From: Streptomyces clavifer
GTDB lineage: Bacteria; Actinomycetota; Actinomycetes; Streptomycetales; Streptomycetaceae
Assembly (NCBI GenBank): GCA_014651175.1
Contig: BMWJ01000001.1
Location: 434,001 to 498,000, forward strand
Direction: 5' to 3'
DNA: 64,000 nucleotides
The translations under genes were made by a program, and so were the position numbers. Shown here one piece after another: positions 17,322-25,972 of the stretch. The notes under the pieces were generated by a model. The model had not been told where the DNA came from. It did not search any database and was given only the letters and a program-made list of their open reading frames with translations. Each line of letters starts with the position of its first letter. Positions within the stretch are counted from its first letter, which is position 1.

Positions 17322-19121
17322 ATGAATCCCATTCGATCGCGTTCCGCACGCGCCATAGTCATCGCGGCCGCTGCCGGCTCGCTGGCGCTCACAGGCTGCT
17401 CGTCCAACGACAGCGGCAAGGACGCCAAGGACCAGTCCAAGTCCAAGCAGGACGCCGCGTCCCAGTCGAAGCCTGTCGTGTACGGCGACGCCGGTGCCTC
17501 GACCGGCCCGGCGGCCGAGGTCCCGGGCGCCAAGCCCGGCGGCACCATCAACATCTACACGCAGTCCGACCTGTCCCACATGGACCCGGGTCAGATCTAC
17601 GTCAGCGACGCGGGCCAGTTCGCCAACCTGGTCCACCGCAAGCTGACGAACTACCAGGAGGACGACAAGGGCAACCTGACGGTCGTCGGTGACATCGCCA
17701 CCGACGCCGGCAAGTCCTCCAACGACGGCAAGACCTGGACGTACACGCTGAAGGACGGCATCAAGGACGAGGATGGCAACGCCATCACCTCGGCCGACGT
17801 CCGTCACACCATCGAGCGTCAGTACTCGAAGGTCATCTTCGACGGCCCGTCCTTCGTCCAGACCTGGCTCTCGGGCTCCGACTACCGCAAGGCGCTGCCG
17901 GACGGCCCGTACAAGGGCAAGCACCTGCCCGACAGCGTGCTCTCCACGCCGGACGCCAAGACGGTCGTCTTCAACTTCGACAAGCCGCGTCCGGACCTGC
18001 CGCAGGCACTGTCCATGGCCGGTTACGCCATCGTGCCCGAGAAGGCGGACACGAAGGAGAAGTACGACAAGGCTCCCAAGTCCCTCGGCCCGTACAAGAT
18101 CGCCGAGCACAAGCCCGGCAAGTCCCTGAAGCTGGTCAAGAACACCAACTGGGACGCGAAGACGGACGCCGTCCGCCACCAGTACGTGGACGGTTACGAC
18201 TTCACCACCACGATCGACCAGCCCAGCCAGACCAAGCGTCTGATCGCCGACCAGGGCGAAGCGAAGAACGCCATGCAGTTCACGGACTCCGTGGACCCGG
18301 CCCAGACGTCGACCGTGATCGGTGACGCGGCGGTCAACAAGCGCACGATCAAGGGTTACCAGCCCTACGTGTGGCAGATGAGCTTCAACCTGGACCGCCT
18401 CAAGGACAAGAAGGTCCGTGACGCGATCACCTACGCGATCCCGAACCAGTCCATGATCCAGGCTGACGGTGGCAAGTACGGCGGCGAGCTGGCCGGCGGT
18501 CTGTTCGCGCCGACCCTGCCGGGCTTCGACGCGACGTACGACCCGTTCGGCAAGCTGAAGAAGCCCAACGGTGACCCGGCGAAGGCCAAGGCGCTGCTGA
18601 AGGAGGCGGGTGTCGCCGAGGGCACGAAGCTCACCTACGCCTACTCCAACACCCCGCGTGGCCAGAAGCAGATGGTCATCATCAAGGACGCGCTGGCCAA
18701 GATCGGCTTCGATGTCCAGGCCAAGGAGATCGACCGCGCGACCTTCTACGAGCAGATCGGCAAGATCGACAACGGCTTCGACCTGTACATGACCGGTTGG
18801 GGCCAGGACTGGGCTTCCCAGTCCACGGTCGTCACCCCGGTCTACGACGGCACCCTGGTCGCCGACGGTCAGCCGAACTACTCCCACATCAACGACCCCC
18901 AGGTCAACAAGCTGATCGAGGAGGCCCTGGTCCTGGAGCCGGAGGCCGCGGCCAAGAAGTGGGAAGAGGCGCACAAGCGCATCGTCGAGGAGATCAACCC
19001 GGCTGCTCCGGTCTACTACTCGAAGCAGCTCCAGCTCTTCGGTTCGAACATCGGTGGCGCTCGCTACAGCACCAACTCGAGCTACATCGACATCAACCGT
19101 CTGTACCTGATCCAGCCGTAA
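17322..19121 (+). CDS. bldKB: Oligopeptide-binding lipoprotein (BldKB-like)
   Basis: The 599-residue protein has signal peptide ARAIVIAAAAGSLALTGC with the lipidated Cys in LTGC. A Ser/Lys/Asp linker follows, then an SBP_bac_5 domain: PGGTINIYTQSDLSHMDPGQ, TWTYTLKDGIKDEDGNAITS and FNLDRLKDKKVRDAITYAIP. The length fits the roughly 600-residue BldKB. It captures extracellular peptides at the outer face of the membrane and hands them to the two permeases. The upstream gap of 101 bp and the strong hairpin after its stop suggest that more transcript is made for this subunit than for the rest of the operon. Confidence 0.87.
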   Translation: MNPIRSRSARAIVIAAAAGSLALTGCSSNDSGKDAKDQSKSKQDAASQSKPVVYGDAGASTGPAAEVPGAKPGGTINIYTQSDLSHMDPGQIYVSDAGQFANLVHRKLTNYQEDDKGNLTVVGDIATDAGKSSNDGKTWTYTLKDGIKDEDGNAITSADVRHTIERQYSKVIFDGPSFVQTWLSGSDYRKALPDGPYKGKHLPDSVLSTPDAKTVVFNFDKPRPDLPQALSMAGYAIVPEKADTKEKYDKAPKSLGPYKIAEHKPGKSLKLVKNTNWDAKTDAVRHQYVDGYDFTTTIDQPSQTKRLIADQGEAKNAMQFTDSVDPAQTSTVIGDAAVNKRTIKGYQPYVWQMSFNLDRLKDKKVRDAITYAIPNQSMIQADGGKYGGELAGGLFAPTLPGFDATYDPFGKLKKPNGDPAKAKALLKEAGVAEGTKLTYAYSNTPRGQKQMVIIKDALAKIGFDVQAKEIDRATFYEQIGKIDNGFDLYMTGWGQDWASQSTVVTPVYDGTLVADGQPNYSHINDPQVNKLIEEALVLEPEAAAKKWEEAHKRIVEEINPAAPVYYSKQLQLFGSNIGGARYSTNSSYIDINRLYLIQP

Positions 19122-19138
19122 CCCTGATCAACGGCTGA

Positions 19139-19178
19139 TCCACGGGGGTGCGCGCCAGGCGGAGCGCACCCCCGTGGA
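19139..19178. terminator. Intercistronic hairpin after the bldKB-like gene
   Basis: Perfect 15-bp stem TCCACGGGGGTGCGC/GCGCACCCCCGTGGA with a 10-nt loop, 17 bp after the lipoprotein stop and 48 bp before the next permease. In an operon this would act as a partial terminator or 3' stabiliser that raises binding-protein mRNA. Confidence 0.75.
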
Positions 19179-19226
19179 CCCCCCACCCTTACAACCCGCC
19201 GCTTCCGAAGAGAGCAGCCTCCCGCG

Positions 19227-20204
19227 ATGCTTCAGTTCCTCGTCCGCAGGTTGATCGGCGCAGTCGTCATCATGTTCCTGATCGGCGCCTTCACGTTCTT
19301 CCTGTTCTACACAGTCCCCCAGGACTTCGCCCAGCTCTCCTGCGGCAAGAACTGCTCGCCGGAGAACATCGCGGTCATCCGCGAGAACCTCGGCCTCGAC
19401 AAGCCCATCACCACGCAGTTCTGGGAGTTCATGCGCGGTATCGTCGCCGGCCGTGACTTCGCCGTCGGCCACTGCTCGGCTCCTTGCCTCGGACAGTCCT
19501 TCGACACGGGCGACTTCGTGTGGGACTCGATCATGGACCGCTTCCCGCTGACGCTGTCGCTGACCGTCGGTTCCCTGGTGATCTTCCTCGTGATCGGCCT
19601 CGGCTCGGGCATGCTCGCCGCCTGGAAGCGCGGCACCGTCGTGGACAAGGCTGTCAGCGGCGCGTCGATGGTTCTCAGTTCTTTCCAGATCTACTTCCTC
19701 GGCCCGATCGTCCTCGGCATCTTCGTCTACAGCACGGGCTGGATGGACAATCCGAAGTACGTCCCCTTCCTCGAAAGCCCGATCGACTGGGCCGTCGCCC
19801 TGCTCATCCCGTGGGCCGTCATGGCGACGATCTTCACCGCCCAGTACACTCGAATGTCGCGCTCCACGATGATCGAGCAGCTCCAGGAAGAGCACGTCCG
19901 CACCGCACGCGCGAAGGGCATGCCCCAGAGGTACGTCTTCTTCCGCTACGCCTGGCGTGGCTCGCTCGCACCCATCGTGACCATCCTCGGCATGGACCTC
20001 AGCGGGCTGCTCGCCGGTGGTGTCGTCACCGAGTTCACCTTCGACCTCGCGGGCATCGGGCGTCTCGCCGTCGATTCCTCGATGTCCAAGGACCTTCCGG
20101 TGACCATGGGCGTGATGCTGTTCGGAGCCTTCTTCATCCTGCTCCTGAACATCGTCGTGGACCTCGCTTACGCCTACATCGACCCGCGCGTGCGCCTCGC
20201 CTAG
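19227..20204 (+). CDS. bldKC: Oligopeptide ABC transporter permease (BldKC-like)
   Basis: The 325-residue OppB-type permease begins MLQFLVRRLIGAVVIMFLIG with the first membrane helix at once. The periplasmic loop contains FAQLSCGKNCSPENIAVIRE and the family pattern LGLDKPITTQFWEF. The coupling motif HVRTARAKGMPQRYVFFRYA is near residue 230, and the C-terminus is VDLAYAYIDPRVRLA. It pairs with the OppC-type permease at 16180-17220 to form the channel. The extra cysteines of the first outer loop (SCGKNC, HCSAPC) recur partly in the second operon's permease. GAAGAGAG precedes ATG. Confidence 0.87.
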   Translation: MLQFLVRRLIGAVVIMFLIGAFTFFLFYTVPQDFAQLSCGKNCSPENIAVIRENLGLDKPITTQFWEFMRGIVAGRDFAVGHCSAPCLGQSFDTGDFVWDSIMDRFPLTLSLTVGSLVIFLVIGLGSGMLAAWKRGTVVDKAVSGASMVLSSFQIYFLGPIVLGIFVYSTGWMDNPKYVPFLESPIDWAVALLIPWAVMATIFTAQYTRMSRSTMIEQLQEEHVRTARAKGMPQRYVFFRYAWRGSLAPIVTILGMDLSGLLAGGVVTEFTFDLAGIGRLAVDSSMSKDLPVTMGVMLFGAFFILLLNIVVDLAYAYIDPRVRLA

Positions 20205-20214
20205 GAGAACGACC

Positions 20215-21276
20215 GTGACCACACTGACCAAGACCGAAGACACTCCGGCCCCGACCGGGCCCGAGGCCTTCCTCTCGGTACGCGACCTGCGGGTGCGGTT
20301 CTCCACCGAGGACGGCATCGTCAACGCGGTCGACGGACTCTCCTTCGACGTCGAGCGTGGCAAGACGCTCGGCATCGTGGGTGAGTCGGGCTCCGGGAAG
20401 TCCGTGACCAACCTGGCTGTTCTGGGTCTGCACAACCCCCAGAGCTCCAAGGTCGAGGGCGACATCATCCTCGACGGCCAGAACCTGACCGCGACCTCCG
20501 AGAAGCAGATGGAGAAGATCCGCGGGAACAAGGCCGCGATGATCTTCCAGGACGCCCTGACCGCGCTCTCGCCGTACTACACGGTGGGCCGCCAGCTCAG
20601 CGAGCCGTTCCGCAAGCACACCGGCGCCTCCCGCAAGGAGGCGAAGGCACGGGCCGTCGAGATGCTGACCAAGGTCGGCATTCCGCAGGCCAACATGCGC
20701 TTCGACGACTACCCGCACCAGTTCTCCGGCGGTATGCGTCAGCGCGTGATGATCGCCATGGCGCTGATGTGCGACCCCGAACTGCTGATCGCCGACGAGC
20801 CGACCACCGCGCTCGACGTGACCGTGCAGGCCCAGATCCTGGACCTGCTCAAGGACCTCCAGCAGGAGTTCGGGTCGGCGATCATCTTCATCACCCACGA
20901 CCTGGGAGTCATCGCCAACATGGCGGACGACCTCCTGGTGATGTACGCCGGACGGGCGGTGGAGCGCGGCAGCGTGCGCGAGGTGCTCCGGGCTCCCGAG
21001 CACCCCTACACCTGGGGACTCCTCAGCTCGATGCCGCGCCTGGGGGGCGACATCAACGAGGCGCTCCTGCCGATCCCCGGCTCCCCGCCGAGTCTCCTCA
21101 ACCCGCCCTCGGGCTGCGCCTTCCACCCGCGTTGTGCCTTCACCGACAAGGTGAGCGGCTCGCTGTGCAGTGGCGAGCGACCGTCGCTGGGCGACGGGCG
21201 GGCCTCGGCCTGCCACCTCACGCCGGAGCAGAAGCAGACCATCTTCATCGATCACATCAAGCCCCGGCTGGGCTAG
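20215..21276 (+). CDS. bldKD: Oligopeptide ABC transporter ATP-binding protein (BldKD-like)
   Basis: The 353-residue OppD-type ATPase has Walker [10 protein letters not shown], the Q-loop [16 protein letters not shown], the signature [15 protein letters not shown], Walker [15 protein letters not shown] and switch His in FITHDLGV. The C-terminal oligopeptide-transporter extension has the cysteine pattern [14 protein letters not shown]. Some such extensions bind an iron-sulfur cluster. It lies 10 bp after the permease, and its stop is 15 bp before the partner ATPase, so it is clearly one operon. Confidence 0.9.
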   Translation: MTTLTKTEDTPAPTGPEAFLSVRDLRVRFSTEDGIVNAVDGLSFDVERGKTLGIVGESGSGKSVTNLAVLGLHNPQSSKVEGDIILDGQNLTATSEKQMEKIRGNKAAMIFQDALTALSPYYTVGRQLSEPFRKHTGASRKEAKARAVEMLTKVGIPQANMRFDDYPHQFSGGMRQRVMIAMALMCDPELLIADEPTTALDVTVQAQILDLLKDLQQEFGSAIIFITHDLGVIANMADDLLVMYAGRAVERGSVREVLRAPEHPYTWGLLSSMPRLGGDINEALLPIPGSPPSLLNPPSGCAFHPRCAFTDKVSGSLCSGERPSLGDGRASACHLTPEQKQTIFIDHIKPRLG

Positions 21277-21291
21277 GGAGACGCAGAGACA

Positions 21292-22410
21292 ATGAGTGAG
21301 AACGTCACTCTGCCTGAACAGCAGGGTTCCACGGATGCGGTTCGTGAACGACGCGAGCTGCTGTCCGTCGAGGGCATGGCCATGCACTTCCCGATCTACG
21401 GAGGCTTCCCCTTCAAGCGCAAGGTCGGCGCCGTCAAGGCCGTCGACGGGATCGACCTGAAGGTCTACGAGGGCGAGAGCCTGGGTCTCGTCGGGGAGTC
21501 CGGCTGCGGAAAGTCGACCACCGGCCGGATGATGACCCGGCTGCTGGAGCCCACCGGCGGAAAGATCGTCTACGACGGCAAGGACATCACCCACGCCGGC
21601 CGCAAGCAGCTGGCGCCCATCAGGTCCGAGATCCAGATGATCTTCCAGGACCCGTACTCGTCGCTGAACCCGCGGCAGACCGTCGGCACCATCATCAAGA
21701 GCCCGATGGAGGTCAACGGCATCAAGCCCGCCGGGGGCCGGGAGAACCGGGTGCGGGAGCTGCTGGAGCTCGTGGGTCTCAACCCCGAGCACTACAACCG
21801 CTTCCCGCACGAGTTCTCCGGCGGCCAGCGCCAGCGCATCGGCGTGGCCCGTGCCCTGGCGCTCCAGCCGAAGCTGATCATCGCCGACGAGCCGGTCTCG
21901 GCCCTCGACGTGTCGATCCAGGCCCAGGTGGTGAACCTGCTGCAGAAGGTGCAGAAGGAGATGGGCATCGCCTTCGTGTTCATCGCGCACGACCTGGCGA
22001 TCGTGCGGCACTTCTCCGAGCGCGTGGCCGTGATGTACCTGGGCAAGATCGTGGAGGTCGCGGACCGCGACTCCCTCTACAACCGGCCCCGGCACCCCTA
22101 CACCCACGCCCTGCTCTCGGCCGTTCCGGAGGCGAACCCCGACGGCGAGAACAGGGAGCGCATCCGGCTCGAGGGGGACGTGCCCTCGCCGATCTCGCCC
22201 CCGTCCGGTTGCCGGTTCCGTACCCGCTGCTGGAAGGCGCAGGACAAGTGCGCCACCGAGGAGCCGCCGCTCGTGCAGATCTCCGGCAGCAGGGAAGGCC
22301 ACCTGACGGCCTGCCACTTCCCGGAGGACCCCACGATCGAGAAGCGTGGCGAGGACATCATCCTCGACCCGGCACTCGCACAGCTGGAGGACAGGGCGGT
22401 CGAGAAGTAG
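21292..22410 (+). CDS. bldKE: Oligopeptide ABC transporter ATP-binding protein (BldKE-like)
   Basis: The 372-residue OppF-type ATPase contains Walker [11 protein letters not shown]-loop [15 protein letters not shown], signature [15 protein letters not shown], Walker [15 protein letters not shown] and switch region [12 protein letters not shown]. The C-terminal extension includes [16 protein letters not shown]. The N-terminal [19 protein letters not shown] is the usual OppF loop. It forms the heterodimer with the preceding ATPase and closes the operon; a terminator follows directly. Confidence 0.9.
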   Translation: MSENVTLPEQQGSTDAVRERRELLSVEGMAMHFPIYGGFPFKRKVGAVKAVDGIDLKVYEGESLGLVGESGCGKSTTGRMMTRLLEPTGGKIVYDGKDITHAGRKQLAPIRSEIQMIFQDPYSSLNPRQTVGTIIKSPMEVNGIKPAGGRENRVRELLELVGLNPEHYNRFPHEFSGGQRQRIGVARALALQPKLIIADEPVSALDVSIQAQVVNLLQKVQKEMGIAFVFIAHDLAIVRHFSERVAVMYLGKIVEVADRDSLYNRPRHPYTHALLSAVPEANPDGENRERIRLEGDVPSPISPPSGCRFRTRCWKAQDKCATEEPPLVQISGSREGHLTACHFPEDPTIEKRGEDIILDPALAQLEDRAVEK

Positions 22411-22414
22411 AGCA

Positions 22415-22437
22415 GCCGGGCTCCGGTGGAGCCCGGC
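22415..22437. terminator. Terminator of the bldK-type operon
   Basis: Perfect 10-bp stem GCCGGGCTCC/GGAGCCCGGC with a 3-nt loop begins 5 bp after the stop. Confidence 0.85.
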
Positions 22438-22457
22438 CGTCGCGTGACCGCGAGACC

Positions 22458-22517
22458 GCGGCCTTCGCGCTGAACGTGTTTTCCCTCATGGGGACGCACG
22501 CTCAGGGCGAAGGCCGC
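22458..22517. terminator. Possible terminator for the convergent phosphotransferase gene
   Basis: GCGGCCTTCGC and GCGAAGGCCGC form perfect 11-bp arms around a 38-nt loop, 30 bp beyond the minus-strand stop at 22547. The long loop makes function less certain. Confidence 0.4.
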
Positions 22518-22546
22518 TTCTTCGTGTCCGGCCCACCGAGCGGCCG

Positions 22547-23161
22547 TCAGTCCCGCCGCATGCGTTCAAAGGCGGTCGGACTCGGCCGGTGGGGGAGGAA
22601 GTCCCTGATCAGGTGTGCGCACTCCAGCGGGCTCGCCCGGCTGGTGTCGCACTCGACGTCGTAGACGCCGTGGGCGTGGACACGGTCGAACTGGCGGGCG
22701 GCCAGTCCCTCCGGGCGGTCGCCCCGTGCCCGCTCGCGGCGTTCCAGCTCCGGCAGGGGGCAGTGCACTCCGACGAGCACGACGTCCCGTGGAGCGAACA
22801 GGTCCAGGCAGTCGTGAAGCCGCCACGGCTCGCTCAGGACGTGATCCACGACGACGTTGTTGCCCGCCGCGGCCATGCCGGCCACGGCGCGGTGGAACCC
22901 CCTCCAGGTCTTCCCGAGGGTGACGTGGAGCTGGTCCGGGGTGAGCTCCGGCCGGGACCGCATGGCGTGGAAGGCGTCCACGGACATGTGGAACCACGGT
23001 GCGTCGAGGACTGCCAGGAGCTCCCCGGCGAGGCTGGACTTGCCCGAGCTCGAGGTGCCGTTCAAGAAGACGATCATTCCGCCGGCGGCTTCTCCGGACT
23101 CCGGTGCGCTCGCCGAGCCCGGGCCGGGGGACGGCGGAGCCGGTATGTGCTGCCCCGTCAT
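22547..23161 (-). CDS. Chloramphenicol phosphotransferase-like P-loop kinase
   Basis: The 204-residue protein has Walker A GTSSSGKSS within MIVFLNGTSSSGKSSLAGEL. The aspartate of the following MSVDAFH is at the position used as catalytic base in S. venezuelae Cpt. VVDHVLSEPWRLHDCLDLF and VGVHCPLPELERRERARGDR complete the family pattern. Cpt phosphorylates a hydroxyl of chloramphenicol, but most homologues have unknown substrates, so resistance should not be assumed. About 28 flexible residues precede the fold; GGAGGG before ATG 23161 supports this start over the internal ATG at 23077. It lies between the two peptide-importer operons, on the opposite strand to both. Confidence 0.83.
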   Translation of the reverse strand: MTGQHIPAPPSPGPGSASAPESGEAAGGMIVFLNGTSSSGKSSLAGELLAVLDAPWFHMSVDAFHAMRSRPELTPDQLHVTLGKTWRGFHRAVAGMAAAGNNVVVDHVLSEPWRLHDCLDLFAPRDVVLVGVHCPLPELERRERARGDRPEGLAARQFDRVHAHGVYDVECDTSRASPLECAHLIRDFLPHRPSPTAFERMRRD

Positions 23162-23270
23162 GGGTGCCCTCCGGACCGCTCGTCGACAGCAGGGAGCCTA
23201 CCGTCCGCCGCCTGCCACGTGCGGCGGAAGTAAACATGCGAGGGAGGGGCAAATGGGGTGATATAAGGCA

Positions 23271-23283
23271 TTGAGTCACTCAA
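23271..23283. promoter_or_regulatory. 13-nt palindrome in the promoter region of the second peptide operon
   Basis: TTGAGT-C-ACTCAA is a perfect odd palindrome just after the AT-rich stretch GATATAAGG and 22 bp before the lipoprotein start. It could be an operator. A -10 (TATAAG at 23262) is plausible, but no -35 is evident. Confidence 0.4.
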
Positions 23284-23304
23284 CGGACCCCTAGGAGGCA
23301 CTCC

Positions 23305-24936
23305 ATGCGCGGAGCCACACACGCCAGGTGGGCCGCATGCGCGGTCGCCGTCGCCCTGGCGGCGACGGCCTGCGGCGGCGGGGACAGCGGCGGTGGCAGC
23401 GGTGGCGCCGACGGGATCGTGAGCTCTTCCTGGGGTGACCCGCAGAACCCGCTGGAGCCCGCCAACACCAACGAGGTGCAGGGCGGCAAGGTCCTCGACA
23501 TGGTCTTCCGCGGGCTCGTGCGCTACGACTCCAAGACCGGTGAGGCGAAGAACGAGATCGCCGAGAAGATCGAGTCGCAGGACTCGCAGAACTTCACCAT
23601 CACCATCAAGGACAACTGGACCTTCAGCAACGGCGAGAAGGTCACCGCGAAGTCGTTCGTGGACGCCTGGAACTACGGCGCGGCGCTGAAGAACAACCAG
23701 AAGAACGCCTACTTCTTCGCCTACATCGACGGTTACGACCAGGCCCACCCCGAGACCGGCAAGGCCACCGCCGACACCCTCTCGGGCCTCGAGGTGGTCA
23801 ACGACACGACCTTCAAGGTCAAGCTGTCGCAGAAGTTCTCGCTCTGGCCCGACACCCTCGGCTACGCGGCCTTCGTGCCGCTGCCCAAGACCTTCTACTC
23901 CGACCACGAGGCGTGGCTCGCCAAGCCCGTCGGCAACGGCCCGTACACCATCGACGAGTACGCCAAGGGCTCCTCGATGAACCTGCGCAGGTGGGACGAC
24001 TACCCCGGCCCGGACAAGGCGCAGAACGGCGGGATCGACCTTAAGGTCTACACCGACAACAACACGGCCTACACCGACCTGACGGCGGGCAACCTCGACC
24101 TCGTCGACGACGTGCCCGCCTCCCAGCTCAAGAACGTCGCGGGGGACCTGGGCGACCGGTACATCAACACCCCGGCCGGCATCATCCAGACGCTCGCCTT
24201 CCCGTTCTTCGTGAAGGCGTGGGACACCCCCGACGCGGTCAAGGTCCGCCAGGGCCTGTCGATGGCGATCAACCGTCAGCAGATCACCGACCAGATCTTC
24301 CAGAAGACCCGCACCCCGGCATCCGACTGGACCTCCCCGGTCCTCGGTGCGGAGGGCGGCTTCAAGAAGGGCCTCTGCGGCTCCCCGTGCGAGTACGACA
24401 AGGCACAGGCGAAGAAGCTGATCGACGAGGGCGGCGGCATCCCCGGCGGCCAGCTCAAGATCTCGTACAACGCGGACACCGGCTCCCACAAGGAGTGGGT
24501 CGACGCCGTCTGCAACAGCATCAACAGCGTCATGGGCAACAACAAGGCGTGCGTCGGAAGCCCCGTCGGAACCTTCGCCGACTTCCGCAACCAGGTCTCC
24601 ACCCAGAAGCTGACCGGTGCCTGGCGTGCGGGCTGGCAGATGGACTACCCGCTCATCCAGAACTTCCTGCAGCCGCTGTACTACACCAACGCCCCGTCCA
24701 GCGACGGCAAGTGGAGCAACGAGGAGTTCGACGCGCTGGTCAACAAGGCCAACGCCGAGACCGACAAGGCCACGGCCGTCAGCACCTTCCAGGACGCGGA
24801 GAAGGTCCTCGCCGAGCAGATGCCCGTCATCCCGCTCTGGTACCAGAACGGCAGCGCCGGCTACTCGGACCGGGTCGAGAACGTCGCGCTGAACGTGTTC
24901 AGCGTCCCGGTGTACGACCAGATCAAGGTCAAGTGA
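23305..24936 (+). CDS. Peptide-binding lipoprotein of second Opp operon
   Basis: The 543-residue protein has signal peptide WAACAVAVALAATAC with the lipobox ATAC and a Gly/Ser linker. The SBP_bac_5 fold follows: SSWGDPQNPLEPANTNEVQG, ITIKDNWTFSNGEKVTAKSF, VRQGLSMAINRQQITDQIF and YPLIQNFLQPLYYT. AGGAGG lies 6 nt before ATG. It opens a five-gene operon that repeats the functions of the bldK-type one, in the order lipoprotein, permease, permease, ATPase, ATPase. The synteny resembles SCO5117-SCO5121 of S. coelicolor (recalled). A distinct peptide specificity is likely because similarity to the first lipoprotein is limited to the fold. Confidence 0.9.
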   Translation: MRGATHARWAACAVAVALAATACGGGDSGGGSGGADGIVSSSWGDPQNPLEPANTNEVQGGKVLDMVFRGLVRYDSKTGEAKNEIAEKIESQDSQNFTITIKDNWTFSNGEKVTAKSFVDAWNYGAALKNNQKNAYFFAYIDGYDQAHPETGKATADTLSGLEVVNDTTFKVKLSQKFSLWPDTLGYAAFVPLPKTFYSDHEAWLAKPVGNGPYTIDEYAKGSSMNLRRWDDYPGPDKAQNGGIDLKVYTDNNTAYTDLTAGNLDLVDDVPASQLKNVAGDLGDRYINTPAGIIQTLAFPFFVKAWDTPDAVKVRQGLSMAINRQQITDQIFQKTRTPASDWTSPVLGAEGGFKKGLCGSPCEYDKAQAKKLIDEGGGIPGGQLKISYNADTGSHKEWVDAVCNSINSVMGNNKACVGSPVGTFADFRNQVSTQKLTGAWRAGWQMDYPLIQNFLQPLYYTNAPSSDGKWSNEEFDALVNKANAETDKATAVSTFQDAEKVLAEQMPVIPLWYQNGSAGYSDRVENVALNVFSVPVYDQIKVK

Positions 24937-24945
24937 CCCGCTGAG

Positions 24946-24986
24946 GCCGGGTGGCCGGTGCGGCGTGCCCGCACCGGCCACCCGGC
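24946..24986. terminator. Intercistronic hairpin after the second lipoprotein gene
   Basis: Perfect 17-bp stem GCCGGGTGGCCGGTGCG/CGCACCGGCCACCCGGC with a 7-nt loop begins 10 bp after the stop and ends 62 bp before the next permease. It is placed like the hairpin at 19139-19178. Confidence 0.78.
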
Positions 24987-25048
24987 TTTCCGGTCCCCGG
25001 ACGGGGACCGCGCCGTCCGCCCGTTCGCCCCAACCCCCGGAGCCCCTC

Positions 25049-25972
25049 ATGGGACGTTATGTGATCCGGCGGCTGCTGCAGATGATCCCCGTCTTCTTCG
25101 GCACCACGCTGCTGATCTTCCTCATGGTGAACGTGATGGGCGACCCCATCGCGGGCCTCTGCGGCGACCGCCAGTGCGACCCCGCGACCGCCGCCCAGCT
25201 GCGCACCGAATTCGGCCTCGACAAGCCCGTCTGGCAGCAGTACCTGACCTACATGGGCAACGTCTTCACCGGCGACTTCGGCACCGCGTTCAACGGGCAG
25301 AAGGTCACCGAGCTGATGGCCACCGCCTTCCCCATCACCATCCGGCTCACCCTCATCGCGATCGTGTTCGAGGTCGTCATCGGCATCACCCTCGGCGTCG
25401 TGACCGGCCTGCGCCGCGGCCGGCCCGTCGACACCGGCGTGCTCATCCTGACCCTCGTCGTGATCTCCGTACCGACGTTCGTCACCGGCCTGCTGCTCCA
25501 GCTCCTCCTCGGCGTGGAGTGGGGCATCATCAAGCCGTCCGTCTCCCCCCAGGCGCCGGTCGACGAGCTCATCGTCCCCGGACTCGTGCTGGCCTCCGTG
25601 TCGCTGGCCTACGTCACCCGGCTCACCCGGACCTCGATCGCGGAGAACGCCCGCGCCGACTACGTCCGTACCGCCGTGGCCAAAGGGCTCCCCAGGCGCC
25701 GCGTGGTCGTACGGCACCTGCTGCGCAACTCCCTCATCCCGGTCGTCACCTTCATCGGTACGGACGTGGGCGCCCTGATGGGCGGGGCCATCGTCACCGA
25801 GCGCATCTTCAACATCCACGGAGTCGGCTACCAGCTCTACCAGGGCATCCTGCGCCAGAACACCCAGACCGTCGTCGGGTTCGTCACCGTCCTGGTGCTG
25901 GTCTTCCTGGCGGCCAACCTGATCGTCGACCTCCTCTACGCCGTACTCGACCCGAGGATCCGCTATGCCTGA
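25049..25972 (+). CDS. Peptide ABC transporter permease (OppB type)
   Basis: The 307-residue protein begins MGRYVIRRLLQMIPVFFGTT, a first helix typical of OppB. It has the loop FGLDKPVWQQYLTYMGNVFT, the coupling motif DYVRTAVAKGLPRRRVVVRH and the end VDLLYAVLDPRIRYA. The first outer loop contains CGDRQC. The stop overlaps the next start by 8 bp. It forms the translocation channel with the permease at 25965-26957. Confidence 0.9.
   Translation: MGRYVIRRLLQMIPVFFGTTLLIFLMVNVMGDPIAGLCGDRQCDPATAAQLRTEFGLDKPVWQQYLTYMGNVFTGDFGTAFNGQKVTELMATAFPITIRLTLIAIVFEVVIGITLGVVTGLRRGRPVDTGVLILTLVVISVPTFVTGLLLQLLLGVEWGIIKPSVSPQAPVDELIVPGLVLASVSLAYVTRLTRTSIAENARADYVRTAVAKGLPRRRVVVRHLLRNSLIPVVTFIGTDVGALMGGAIVTERIFNIHGVGYQLYQGILRQNTQTVVGFVTVLVLVFLAANLIVDLLYAVLDPRIRYA

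Noticed and set aside
20134..22317. A 727-codon minus-strand open frame
   Set aside because: It is the antisense shadow of the two bldK-type ATPase genes, which have full ABC motifs.
22547..23161. Reading the P-loop protein as a chloramphenicol resistance gene
   Set aside because: Family membership alone does not show the substrate, and no chloramphenicol genes are near.
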